DNA of 64,000 bases from WRMS01 sp038562165 (GCA_038562165.1 JBCFAO010000001.1:1-64000), one strand, 5' to 3'. Positions 50,697 through 59,036 are shown, counted from the first letter of the stretch. The notes: generated from the letters alone by a model not told the origin. Program-made: numbers and translations.

Positions 50697-51758
50697 TTAC
50701 TTGTCCAGGGCAGACCGCTCGATATCCAGATTATAAACCGTCTTATAAAAATCGGACACCAGCTTGTCCATTTCTTCTTCACTATATTGTTCGGGGTAGA
50801 GCTTCATCATGGACCATACGGTACCCAGGCAAGTAGCCATACCGGGATTTTCCCAGTTGTGCAATTTGCTTGGCAGCTCATAGATACGGCCATTTTTTAC
50901 TGCGGCCAGATCAGCCCACACGGGATCCTGCAAAATTTCTTCAGCGGTATATTTGGCCTGCCGGGAGATAAAAATCACATCGGGATTCCATTCGAAAACC
51001 TGCTCAACGCCTACCTCCGGCCAGAATTCTTCCGCAGCAATAGCGGCAGCCTTGTTTACACCGCCGCCATTGATAATCATCTCTGATTGCATCATGCTGC
51101 CGTCGGCTACCTTGCCTTTTTCCGCGCCCAGCAAAACAAAGGTGGGCCGCTGATTCTCGGGAATATTGCCGATGCGGTTCGTGGCAATCTTTACCGTATT
51201 GCGGTAATATTCCTCAAGCATAATCGCCCGCCCTTCATTGCCGGTTGCTTTACCAACCAAATGATAAGCCTCCAGCGTGGCGTCGATGTCCTCGGGGTCG
51301 ATTTGAATCATCGGTATGCCCAATCTTTCTATGGCGTCGATGTTCTCTTTATCGGCTACGGTGTGGATAAATAAATCAGGATTCAATGCCGCCAGCTTTT
51401 CCATATCCGGCCGGCCCCGTCCCACGGTTTGCAGGTTGGGAATCCCAGGCAGCACCATGATCTGAAAATCGTCATGGGGTCCGATGGAAGCCAGCTTATC
51501 GCCCAATCCCATAGCCAGTACGAAATCGTTAGCCATATACCAGCATACGGAAATAGTTTTCACATCTCCTACTTCCACAGTTCGTCCGGCTTGATCCGTA
51601 ATAGTCACAACCTGAGGCTGCTGGGGAGCCGCCGGTTCGGTGGCAGCGGTAGGCTCCGTGGCAACCGGGGAAGCCGGGGGAGCGGAGGTGCCGCTGCCGC
51701 AAGCGGCTAAGGAAATGGCCAGGATAATTGAGAATAGACCAATGATTATTTTTTTCAT
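50697..51758 (-). CDS. Metal-chelate binding lipoprotein, FecB/BtuF type
   Basis: A 353-residue lipoprotein: lipobox SLAACGSGT, a Pro/Ala/Thr-rich linker, then a type III (helical-hinge) binding fold with ITDQAGRTVEV at its start and segments such as DLFIHTVADKENIDAIERLG and EWNPDVIFISRQ. These match binding proteins for siderophores, cobalamin and MolA-type oxyanions. It is the first gene of a five-gene operon and should be the most highly expressed. The ligand is undetermined. GGAGGGTAC precedes the ATG. Confidence 0.88.
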   Translation of the reverse strand: MKKIIIGLFSIILAISLAACGSGTSAPPASPVATEPTAATEPAAPQQPQVVTITDQAGRTVEVGDVKTISVCWYMANDFVLAMGLGDKLASIGPHDDFQIMVLPGIPNLQTVGRGRPDMEKLAALNPDLFIHTVADKENIDAIERLGIPMIQIDPEDIDATLEAYHLVGKATGNEGRAIMLEEYYRNTVKIATNRIGNIPENQRPTFVLLGAEKGKVADGSMMQSEMIINGGGVNKAAAIAAEEFWPEVGVEQVFEWNPDVIFISRQAKYTAEEILQDPVWADLAAVKNGRIYELPSKLHNWENPGMATCLGTVWSMMKLYPEQYSEEEMDKLVSDFYKTVYNLDIERSALDK

Positions 51759-51807
51759 TTGTACCCTCCATTACTCGTATGGTTTTTGAAAATAATTCGA
51801 TAGATGT

Positions 51808-51836
51808 ATTTTAGCACAATTTTCCACGCTTGTCAT
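51808..51836 (-). promoter_or_regulatory. Sigma-A type promoter of the FecBCD operon
   Basis: On the minus strand ATGACA and TAAAAT are separated by 17 bases, about 50 bases upstream of the binding-protein start. Confidence 0.55.
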
Positions 51837-51907
51837 GGGATTTAAATAAGAAAACCCGCGGCAAGGGCGGGCAGGCAGTGTGGCCGGAGGGGCAGGCGGG
51901 CAGTGGC

Positions 51908-51988
51908 CCCCGTTTGATTAGGAAATGTGCAAAATTGCAGGTTTGTTACCCCGTTTGTTTGGAAATGTGCAAAATTGCAATTTTGCAC
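51908..51988. repeat. 40-bp tandem repeat with 22-bp palindrome
   Basis: CCGTTTGATTA or CCGTTTGTTT followed by GGAAATGTGCAAAATTGCA occurs twice, 40 bases apart (from 51909 and 51951). The second copy runs into its own complement, making a perfect 22-bp palindrome at 51967-51988 centred on TGCA. The core matches the repeats near 20061. The 360-base gap from 51759 to 52118 otherwise holds only the promoter at 51808. Confidence 0.7.
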
Positions 51989-52118
51989 GGTGGACGGCCC
52001 CCATTGCTGTAAATTGCATAGGCTGGACCGGCCCTTCAAAGGAAATTTTGCCTTTTCCAGGTGATTTAAGGTTGTGCCGCAGCCGGTTCGGAATTTGAAA
52101 TTTAAGTGTGTCCTCGTC

Positions 52119-52475
52119 TTAATCAGTCACAATTGCCACCATATAAACCATGGCATCAGGGCCCGGGTTCCGCATTTGCTGCTCATCTTCTGTCCCCGAC
52201 ACGATAGCACAGTCACCGGGCAATAAAGTATGCTCCTCTCCGCTATTATCTTTATAGAGGCAAACGCCTTCCAAAATGCAGACAGCCTCGGTTTTACCCG
52301 TATGATTGTGACGGCCAATAGTGGCTCCGGCTGGGACAGTCACTCTGGCAAACATATGAAAGCGTGGGTTATTGTGGTCTTGCTTTTCTATGCCGTGAGT
52401 AATAGTAATTTGTCCCTGGCCGCCATATTGGTTTTCCTTCAATTCCACCCGCTGCTCCGCCTTTTTTCTGATCAT
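52119..52475 (-). CDS. Small cupin-domain protein
   Basis: A 118-residue single-domain cupin. Motif 1 is GRHNHTGKTEAVCILEG, with the metal-binding His-x-His and Glu, and motif 2 is LLPGDCAIVSGTEDEQQMRN, in which the usual second histidine is replaced. Cupins of this size act as isomerases, dioxygenases or small-molecule sensors; no substrate can be given. It stands alone; GGAGGGACAG precedes the ATG. Confidence 0.78.
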   Translation of the reverse strand: MIRKKAEQRVELKENQYGGQGQITITHGIEKQDHNNPRFHMFARVTVPAGATIGRHNHTGKTEAVCILEGVCLYKDNSGEEHTLLPGDCAIVSGTEDEQQMRNPGPDAMVYMVAIVTD

Positions 52476-52587
52476 TTCTGTCCCTCCTGCTATAATCTTA
52501 TATTCGATTGATTTACTCTACCTTATCTTACCATAAAAAGAATCGTTGAGGTATAGCAGGCGGCATCCGTCGAAATTTCTCGTCAAA

Positions 52588-52624
52588 AACAACACCGATA
52601 AGAAAAAAAGTTACCGGTGTTGTT
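52588..52624. terminator. Hairpin in the gap upstream of the cupin gene
   Basis: AACAACACCG-N17-CGGTGTTGTT, a perfect 10-bp stem, with a T-run after it on the minus strand. No minus-strand gene ends nearby, so it could be a leader structure of the cupin gene. The 313-base gap (52476-52788) holds nothing else that I can identify except upstream sequence of the next gene. Confidence 0.45.
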
Positions 52625-52788
52625 GGAAATATTTTCTTGTCAGTCAGTGCCGGCGCATAGTAAAATAAGGTAGAGTTGCCCCTTGAGCGGCCGGTTCATT
52701 TCCTCTAAAGACTTTTACTTTATACATCAGGAATGATTTTTCCTGGTTTTTCCTATATAATTAGTACAATTAGCAAGGAGAATGGAAA

Positions 52789-53523
52789 ATGGACATACGG
52801 GTACATAGTATAGGCGGATATATCACCCAAAATTATTTGCTGGAAACAGCCCTGGGCTGGATTGCCATAGATACGGGCTATCCCGGCGGTGAAGAGAAAT
52901 TCCTGAAACGTCTGGCCCGGTTTTGCAGGCCCGAGGATTTGAAATACATCTTCCTGACCCACGCCCATGACGATCACGCGGGATTTCTGGCGGCCCTGCT
53001 GGAAGCAGTCCCGGCAAAGGTAGTACTGCATCCGGCGGCCGTGCCCAGTCTGGAAGCGGGCGAAAATGCGGAACCGGCAGGCAGCGGTTATGCCACCCGG
53101 GTGGGCGCTTTATTTGGCCTTGTCAAAAAATCCTTTACCTTCCCGCCTGTTCATTTGGGGGATAGAGCCGTTTTTGTGCAGAAGGAGGATGACCAGTTTT
53201 TTGAGGAACTGGGCCTGCCTTTGCGCATTGTCTTTCTGCCAGGCCATACTGCAGATTCCATCGGTCTTTTCCTGCCGCAAACCGGTCAGCTCTTTTGCGG
53301 TGACGCCGCCATGAACGCCTTGATCAGCTTAGGGCGGCATACCATATGGATTGATGATGTCTCTGAATTTCAGAGGTCTTGGGATAAGATGATCGCCCTG
53401 AAACCGGTACGGATTTACCCCAGCCACGGCACACCTTTTTCGCCAAAAGATTTGCTGAAATACCGCCGGTTTATGGATGGCCGCCCGGTCATCCAGCCCA
53501 ATAACCAGCCCAATAAAAGGTAA
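52789..53523 (+). CDS. Metallo-beta-lactamase-fold hydrolase
   Basis: A 244-residue protein of the metallo-beta-lactamase superfamily. The metal motif HAHDDHAGF (HxHxDH) is at about residue 58, the second histidine in FLPGHTADS, the bridging aspartate in FCGDAAM, and a C-terminal histidine in IYPSHGTPF. The binuclear metal site is thus complete. Such enzymes hydrolyse thioesters, lactones, nucleotides and many other substrates; this one resembles the small glyoxalase II-like branch. AAGGAGAATGGAAA precedes the ATG. The SRPBCC gene that follows is probably co-transcribed. Confidence 0.85.
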   Translation: MDIRVHSIGGYITQNYLLETALGWIAIDTGYPGGEEKFLKRLARFCRPEDLKYIFLTHAHDDHAGFLAALLEAVPAKVVLHPAAVPSLEAGENAEPAGSGYATRVGALFGLVKKSFTFPPVHLGDRAVFVQKEDDQFFEELGLPLRIVFLPGHTADSIGLFLPQTGQLFCGDAAMNALISLGRHTIWIDDVSEFQRSWDKMIALKPVRIYPSHGTPFSPKDLLKYRRFMDGRPVIQPNNQPNKR

Positions 53524-53995
53524 GGAGGTAGTTTGTATCAATGCGTTAAAAACGGTAAAGATCACATCGGAATTTCCCGCAGCCGCACCGGAAATTTGGT
53601 CCCGGCTGACAAAAGTGGAAACCCTGCAGTACATTGCCGCTCCCTATGCCACATTTGAACCGCTGAGTCCCGCGGATGCAAACACATGGTCTGCCGGTTC
53701 CACCAGGCATTACCGCCTGAACATATTCAGAATCATACCAATAGGAGTTCATACCATCCATGTGCGTAAATTTGATGAAGCTGCCCATTATGTTTTTACC
53801 GAGGAAAGCAACCGGCGGGTGCCGGCTTGGAACCACACCATTACTATTGAGCCAATTCATGAGCATAAATCGCGGTATACCGATATTGTAGAAATTGACG
53901 CCGGTCTGCTTACCGGATTGGTATGCTTTTGGAGCAAGCTTTTTTATCGCCATAGACAAAAAAAGTGGATAGAATTGCTTTCATCAGCATCTTAG
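53477..53995 (+). CDS. SRPBCC/START-fold protein with unclear start
   Basis: The frame encodes about 155 conserved-looking residues with the alpha/beta pattern of SRPBCC proteins: an initial strand (KTVKITSEFPAAAPEIWSRL, the helix after the first strand being typical), a row of beta-strands and a long C-terminal helix containing LLTGLVCFWSKLFYRHRQKK. These proteins bind hydrophobic ligands in a deep cavity. The ATG at 53477 lies 47 bases inside the previous gene, whereas the good ribosome binding site AAGGAGG (53521-53527) is followed in this frame by no ATG, GTG or TTG. Either a rare start codon is used or a base has been gained or lost there. Confidence 0.65.
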   Translation: MAARSSSPITSPIKGKEVVCINALKTVKITSEFPAAAPEIWSRLTKVETLQYIAAPYATFEPLSPADANTWSAGSTRHYRLNIFRIIPIGVHTIHVRKFDEAAHYVFTEESNRRVPAWNHTITIEPIHEHKSRYTDIVEIDAGLLTGLVCFWSKLFYRHRQKKWIELLSSAS

Positions 53996-54036
53996 CCGGC
54001 TGAGGCCGGGCTGCCCTTATCGCCTCTATCGCCTCT

Positions 54037-54645
54037 TCAATTCACCTGCCTGGCTGCGGCAACCGCAGTCAGGATTTTTTGTTTATCCTTGCAGCGGTCT
54101 GTCTCCACCCCGCTGCTCAAATCCACGCCCATGGGCCTGACCTGCCGGATAGCTGCGGCCAGGTTGCCGGGGTTCAAGCCCCCTGCCAGGAAAAAGGGCC
54201 GGCTAATGGCAGCAGTCAGGCTCCAATCAAAACTCTGTCCGCTGCCGCCGCCATTGTCCAGGATGATCTGGTCGGCAGAGGAAGCGGCGGCGGCCGCCAG
54301 ATCGGAAAGGACCCGGATCCGGAAGGCCTTCCAGATTGGCTTTCCTGCCACCCGGCTGCGCAGGGCGGCGATATATTGCTCATCTTCCCGGCCGTGGAGC
54401 TGTACTGCGGCAATGATCCCTTCCTGCAGCAATGCTGCCGCTTTCTCCAGGGGCTGATCCACCAGCACACCTACCGGTATGATCCCCGGAGCCAGGTTGC
54501 GGGTTAAATCCCGAACCTGCTGGGGCGTCACGTTACGGTGACTTTCGGGAAAATCGATAATAAAACCGCAGTAATCGGGAGCGGCCTCGTTGACGTAATC
54601 AATGTCACAGGGGCGGGACAGGCCGCAGATTTTGATTTTCGTCAT
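54037..54645 (-). CDS. trpF: Phosphoribosylanthranilate isomerase
   Basis: A 202-residue TIM-barrel enzyme that isomerizes N-(5-phosphoribosyl)anthranilate to CdRP in tryptophan synthesis. Family landmarks are KICGLSRPCDIDYVNEAAPD at the start (with the catalytic cysteine), GFIIDFPESHRNVTP, and the phosphate-binding segments FFLAGGLNPGNL and GVDLSSGVET. It overlaps trpC by four bases and is the last gene of the operon. No trpB or trpA follows: the next gene is convergent. Confidence 0.93.
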   Translation of the reverse strand: MTKIKICGLSRPCDIDYVNEAAPDYCGFIIDFPESHRNVTPQQVRDLTRNLAPGIIPVGVLVDQPLEKAAALLQEGIIAAVQLHGREDEQYIAALRSRVAGKPIWKAFRIRVLSDLAAAAASSADQIILDNGGGSGQSFDWSLTAAISRPFFLAGGLNPGNLAAAIRQVRPMGVDLSSGVETDRCKDKQKILTAVAAARQVN

Positions 54646-55529
54646 CTTCCGACTCCTTTTTTCATAGCCGTCAGCATAGCCTGCCTGTCACGGCTGCTCA
54701 TGAGGGCTTCGCCTATGAGCACTGCATCGGCGCCGCTCTCCCGTAAAACAGCCACATCCTCCGGGCCGGACACGCCGGACTCGGCTACATACAGCACATG
54801 AGGCGGAACCTGTTGCCGCAGCCGGGCGGCATTGGTAATATCCACTTGGAAATTCTTCAAATTCCGGTTGTTGACGCCGATGATTCGGGCGCCGGCAGCC
54901 AAGGCAGAGGAAATCTCCGTCTCATTGTGAGCCTCCACCAGCGCCGACAGGCCCAATTGCCCGCATAGCTGCAAATACCGGACAATATCAGCCCTGTCCA
55001 GCAGAGCGCAGATCAGCAGTACTGCATCGGCGCCCAAAACTTTGGCCTGATAAATTTGGTATTCGTCCACCACAAAGTCTTTGCGCAGCATAGGCAGAGA
55101 CACCGCTTGCCTTATCTCTCGGAAGATTTGATCGGATCCTTGGAACCATCTGGGCTCCGTCAGGCAGGAGATGCAATCCGCCCCCGCCGCCTGGTAGTCC
55201 CGGGCAATATCCAGATAGGGGAAGTCCGGCGAAATGACTCCCTTGGAAGGAGAAGCTTTTTTCACCTCACAGATAAAACTCATACCCGGCTTACGCAGGG
55301 CCGCCTCAAAGGCATTGCAATCGGCGCCGCATCCACTGCTGCCTTCGTCTCCGCTATTACCGCCTTCGTCTCCGCCATTGCCGCCTTCGCCTCCGCCAAC
55401 ACTGCCACTCCTGGCCTTGCTCCCAACCAGCTCAAAGCATTGCCGCTTCAATTCTTCCAGGGAAACCCGGGCCCTCTCCTGCTCCACCCGGCAGAGGGCA
55501 TGGGCGGCAATCTCCTGTAAAATATTCAT
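54642..55529 (-). CDS. trpC: Indole-3-glycerol-phosphate synthase
   Basis: A 295-residue enzyme closing the indole ring. Landmarks: FICEVKKASPSKGVISPDFP with the catalytic lysine, DCISCLTEPRWFQGS, LRKDFVVDEYQIYQAKVLGA, IIGVNNRNLKNFQVD and VAESGVSGPEDV. It is about 35 residues longer than usual because of a Gly/Glu/Asp/Ser-rich insertion at about residues 40-70, encoded by a short tandem repeat. The insertion falls in the N-terminal extension, outside the barrel core, so activity should survive. Four-base overlaps with trpD and trpF. Confidence 0.93.
   Translation of the reverse strand: MNILQEIAAHALCRVEQERARVSLEELKRQCFELVGSKARSGSVGGGEGGNGGDEGGNSGDEGSSGCGADCNAFEAALRKPGMSFICEVKKASPSKGVISPDFPYLDIARDYQAAGADCISCLTEPRWFQGSDQIFREIRQAVSLPMLRKDFVVDEYQIYQAKVLGADAVLLICALLDRADIVRYLQLCGQLGLSALVEAHNETEISSALAAGARIIGVNNRNLKNFQVDITNAARLRQQVPPHVLYVAESGVSGPEDVAVLRESGADAVLIGEALMSSRDRQAMLTAMKKGVGR
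55320..55409. repeat. Low-complexity tandem repeat inside trpC
   Basis: A 21-base unit containing CCGCCTTCGTCTCCG is repeated with variation about three times and encodes GGNGGDEGGNSGDEG-type sequence in the TrpC N-terminal extension. Confidence 0.75.
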
Positions 55530-56536
55530 CGGCTGCTCTCCTCCACAAACTGCTTCAGCTTGGCCCGGGCCCCGCCGCTGTCCAACAGTTCTTCAGCCAG
55601 CCTTACTCCCGCTCCTATGGTTTCGGTTTTGCCGCCGATATAAAGAGCGGCGCCGGCGTTAAGGCACACTGCCTGGCGCTTGGGACCCCGTTCTCTGCCC
55701 TCCAGGATAGCCTCGGTGATGGCGGCGTTTTCCGTGGTGGCTCCGCCCACCAGGTCTTCCTTGCTGCAGCGGCTATAGCCAAACTGCTCAGGGGTAAGCT
55801 CATAGGACTGAAACCAGCCATCTCTGATCTCACACACCGCAGTGGGGGCGCTCATGGATATTTCGTCCAGCTTATCCAGGCCGTAGACCACCATGCCCCG
55901 GGTGACCCCCAGTTTGGCCATTACTTGAGCCAGAGGTTCCACCAGGGCCTCTTCGTACACGCCCATCAGTTCCATGTCAGCCCCGGCCGGGTTGGACAGG
56001 GGCCCCAGGATATTGAACACCGTACGGATTCCCAGCTCCTTTCGGATGGGCGCCACATATTTCATGGCAATGTGATAGTTCTGGGCAAAGAGAAAGCAGA
56101 TGCCAATACCCCGCAGCAGTTGAGCGCTCCGCTCCGGCGGCAGATTGATGTTGACGCCCAAGGCTTCCAGCACGTCGGCGGAACCGCACTTCGATGAAGC
56201 GGCCCGGTTGCCGTGTTTGGCCACCGGCACACCGCCGGCAGCGATGACCAGAGAAGCCGTAGTGGAGATATTGAAGGAGTTGGCCCCGTCGCCGCCGGTA
56301 CCCACGATTTCAAGTACATTCATATCATGAAGCAGCTTGATGCAATGAGCCCGCATCCCGGCGGCGGAGGCGGTGATCTCGTCGATGGTCTCTCCCTTGA
56401 GAGACAGGGCGGTAAGGTAAGCCGACATTTGAACGGGGCTGGCCCGGCCGTCCATGATTTCGTTCATTACGGCTTCCGCCTGGGCGTAGGAAAGGTCTTT
56501 TTTCTGGGACAGGCTGATAATGGCTTCCCGGATCAT
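55526..56536 (-). CDS. trpD: Anthranilate phosphoribosyltransferase
   Basis: A 336-residue enzyme joining anthranilate to PRPP. The glycine-rich PRPP loop GTGGDGANSFNIST is at about residue 80, followed by KHGNRAASSKCGSADVLEAL and RKELGIRTVFNILGPLSNPA, all diagnostic of the family. Length is normal. It overlaps trpG and trpC by four bases each. Confidence 0.95.
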   Translation of the reverse strand: MIREAIISLSQKKDLSYAQAEAVMNEIMDGRASPVQMSAYLTALSLKGETIDEITASAAGMRAHCIKLLHDMNVLEIVGTGGDGANSFNISTTASLVIAAGGVPVAKHGNRAASSKCGSADVLEALGVNINLPPERSAQLLRGIGICFLFAQNYHIAMKYVAPIRKELGIRTVFNILGPLSNPAGADMELMGVYEEALVEPLAQVMAKLGVTRGMVVYGLDKLDEISMSAPTAVCEIRDGWFQSYELTPEQFGYSRCSKEDLVGGATTENAAITEAILEGRERGPKRQAVCLNAGAALYIGGKTETIGAGVRLAEELLDSGGARAKLKQFVEESSR

Positions 56537-57135
56537 ATTAAATTCCCCCTATCTAAGGTAGTCAAGGAAAGACTGGCAAAGAAAGTGCGGATGATGGTTT
56601 CTCCCATTGGAGTCATAATCGACTCCGGATGGAACTGGACGCCGCAAACGGGATAATCCCGGTGCTCCACGGCCATGACTTCACCCTCCGTTGTCCGGGC
56701 GGTAACCCGCAGCACATCGGGGATAGCAGCCTCCAGCGCCGCCAGGGAGTGATAGCGGGCAGCGGGAAAAGGCTCCTCCAACCCCCGAAACAGGCGGCTA
56801 TCCGGCTCACCCCCTATCAGGGAGGGTTTGCCATGCATAAGACATTTGGCATAAGAAACCGTGCCGCCGAAAGCTTCGATAATGGCCTGGTGGCCCAGGC
56901 AGACGCCGAAGATGGGCACCTGTCCGGCCAAGGCGCGGACAGCAGCTTCACAGATGCCGGCCTTCGCCGGATGGCCGGGGCCGGGTGAAAGGAACAGAGC
57001 CGCCGGAGCCATGGCCTCCAGCTCTTCCACCGTACAGGCGTCGTTGCGCAATACCTTAATATCGCTGCGGACAGTACCGATAAGCTGGTATAGGTTGTAA
57101 GAAAAACTGTCGTAGTTGTCGATAAGCACAATCAT
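56533..57135 (-). CDS. trpG: Anthranilate synthase glutamine amidotransferase subunit
   Basis: A 200-residue class I glutamine amidotransferase that supplies ammonia to TrpE. Catalytic residues are visible: cysteine in GVCLGHQAI, histidine and glutamate in GVQFHPES. LSPGPGHPAKAGI forms the oxyanion/interface loop. It overlaps trpE by four bases (ATGA). In some bacteria the subunit also serves p-aminobenzoate synthase; no pab gene is nearby. Confidence 0.94.
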   Translation of the reverse strand: MIVLIDNYDSFSYNLYQLIGTVRSDIKVLRNDACTVEELEAMAPAALFLSPGPGHPAKAGICEAAVRALAGQVPIFGVCLGHQAIIEAFGGTVSYAKCLMHGKPSLIGGEPDSRLFRGLEEPFPAARYHSLAALEAAIPDVLRVTARTTEGEVMAVEHRDYPVCGVQFHPESIMTPMGETIIRTFFASLSLTTLDRGNLI

Positions 57136-58676
57136 GCCAATCCCCCCTCTGCCAATTCCAGGGCCTTGACCACAGCCCGGGCCTTATTAATGCATTCCGT
57201 AAATTCCTTCTCCGGCACGCTATCGGCTACAATACCTGCCCCGGACTGGACGCAAACCCTGCCCTTCTTCTTGTAAGCCAGCCGGATGGCAATGCAGGTA
57301 TCCAGATTGCCGGTGAAATCCAGGTAGCCGATGGCCCCGCCATAGATGCCCCGTTTCCGGCCCTCCAGTTCCTGAATAATCTGACAGGCCCGCAGCTTTG
57401 GTGCGCCGGAAAGGGTTCCCGCCGGCAAAATGGCGTCCACCGCGTCCACTGCATCCTTATCCTGGCGGATCCTGCCAGAGATAGTGGAGCCGATATGCAT
57501 GACATGGGAAAATCTCTCGATAGTCAGATACTGCTCTACCCGGACGGTTCCCAGGGCACTGATCCGGCCGATATCATTGCGGCCCAGATCCACCAGCATA
57601 TTGTGCTCAGCCAGTTCCTTCTCATCGCTGAGCAATTCCCGCTCCAGGCGAAAATCCTCTTCCGCCGTCTTACCCCGGGGCCGGGTCCCCGCCAAGGGAA
57701 AGGTATGGAGGACCCCGTCCTCCAGCTTCACCAGAGTCTCCGGCGAAGCGCCGGCAATCTCCACGTCGTCGCTGGAAAAGTAGAACATATAGGGTGAGGG
57801 ATTTTCTGTGCGCAGCACCCGGTAAGCGTCAAACAAGCTGCCCTCTGCCGGGGCAGTCAGGGGGTCGGAGAGCACTACCTGAAAGATATCCCCCTCCCGG
57901 ATATAATGCTTGGCCCTCTCCACCATCTTACAGTACTCCTCCTGGGAAAAGACGGGGGCAAGAGGCTGTCTGAGACGGAGGGGCTTGAAATCCCCCCGGG
58001 CGCCGCTGGCCAGCAGCCGGGCCATCTCATTCAACTCCTCCTCCGCCTCGCCATAGGACTCTTCCAGCCGGGCAGGATCGGCGCCGGCGATGAGAATAAG
58101 CTTCTGCCGGCCATGGTCAAAGACGATCACCTTATCGAACAGCATCAGGTCCACATCCCGAAAATCCTCCTCCGGCCCGGCAGAAAGCCGCAGCGTCGGT
58201 TCCCCATATTTGATGTAGTCGTAAGAAAAGTAGCCCACCAAGCCACCGGTAAAGGGTGGCAGCCCCTCCACCTTCGGGCTGCGGTATTGGGCTAGGATAT
58301 TCCGAATGGCCTGGCCGGGATGGCCAGGGTTCTCCGAGCGGCCGGGGTGGCTGGGCTGGCCGGGCTGGCCGGCCCGGATCACAGGCTCCTCAAGTTCCTC
58401 TTGCTCCCCTTCTTTGTTTACCCTGCGCAAACTAATTTGGCCGTCGGTGCAAGTCAGCTCCAGAGTAGGAGAATAGCCTAAAAAAGAATACCTGCCCCAT
58501 TTGTGACTGCTGTCCGCACTCTCCAGCAGATAGCAATGGCGGCTGGCTGCCCTCAGCGTACGCATGACTTCCACCGGAGTAAAACGGTCGGCCAGCAGCT
58601 CCCGGCTAACCGGAATACGCCGGTAATCACCGCTGCCAGCAATTTGCCTGGCCTGTTCCAAAGTTGGATACATCAT
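57132..58676 (-). CDS. trpE: Anthranilate synthase component I
   Basis: A 514-residue chorismate-using enzyme. The N-terminal CYLLES segment is the tryptophan feedback-inhibition motif. The catalytic C-terminal half has GDIFQVVLSDPL, AGTRPRGKTAEEDF, LVDLGRNDIGRIS and GTLSGAPKLRACQIIQELE. The frame is open to 58835, into the leader RNA; the ATG at 58676 with GGAAGG six bases upstream is clearly the start. A Gly/Pro-rich insertion (about residues 100-122, with GQPGQPSHPG) lies in the N-terminal domain. It is the first gene of trpEGDCF and lies behind a T-box leader. Confidence 0.95.
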   Translation of the reverse strand: MMYPTLEQARQIAGSGDYRRIPVSRELLADRFTPVEVMRTLRAASRHCYLLESADSSHKWGRYSFLGYSPTLELTCTDGQISLRRVNKEGEQEELEEPVIRAGQPGQPSHPGRSENPGHPGQAIRNILAQYRSPKVEGLPPFTGGLVGYFSYDYIKYGEPTLRLSAGPEEDFRDVDLMLFDKVIVFDHGRQKLILIAGADPARLEESYGEAEEELNEMARLLASGARGDFKPLRLRQPLAPVFSQEEYCKMVERAKHYIREGDIFQVVLSDPLTAPAEGSLFDAYRVLRTENPSPYMFYFSSDDVEIAGASPETLVKLEDGVLHTFPLAGTRPRGKTAEEDFRLERELLSDEKELAEHNMLVDLGRNDIGRISALGTVRVEQYLTIERFSHVMHIGSTISGRIRQDKDAVDAVDAILPAGTLSGAPKLRACQIIQELEGRKRGIYGGAIGYLDFTGNLDTCIAIRLAYKKKGRVCVQSGAGIVADSVPEKEFTECINKARAVVKALELAEGGLA

Positions 58677-58709
58677 AAAAAACCTTCCTTTCGGCTGCCG
58701 GAGGCAAAG

Positions 58710-59001
58710 AAAAAACCCGCCCCTGACAGAATTTAAATGTCTGTCAAGGACGGGTATAAAAATTATTCCCGCGGTGCCACCTTGATTCACGGCTTGACCC
58801 GTGCTCTCGACGAGATACCAACATATCTCCGGCAACTGACGTATGCCCTACGTCGCAGAATACTTGGCTCATCACCGTTCCCTGCGCCCTCAGCGGTCCA
58901 TTTGGCAACCTGCGTTCGATCCGGCTCTCAGCTGCCCGGACTCTCTGTGCGTGCACAATTACTTTGATCTCCGCTTCTACGGTTTGCGATATGAAATTGT
59001 T
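58710..59001 (-). promoter_or_regulatory. T-box leader of the trp operon
   Basis: The minus-strand leader contains the conserved T-box sequence AGGTGGCACCGCGGGAA (58768-58783) just before an intrinsic terminator. The terminator stem ACCCGTCCTTGACAG...CTGTCAGGGGCGGGT at 58710-58755 is followed by T6. The T-box bases can pair to form the competing antiterminator. The long upstream part would form stem I. Given the operon, uncharged tRNA-Trp is the expected ligand; a TGG triplet in AAATGGACC (58898-58900) is a possible specifier but I cannot place it with certainty. T-box RNAs read through when the cognate tRNA is uncharged. Confidence 0.88.
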
Positions 59002-59007
59002 GGTCTG

Positions 59008-59036
59008 ATTATAAAGGCTGCCTTCGGCTATGTCAA
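59008..59036 (-). promoter_or_regulatory. Consensus promoter of the trp T-box operon
   Basis: TTGACA and TATAAT, both perfect, with a 17-base spacer on the minus strand; transcription would begin near 59001. Confidence 0.88.
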
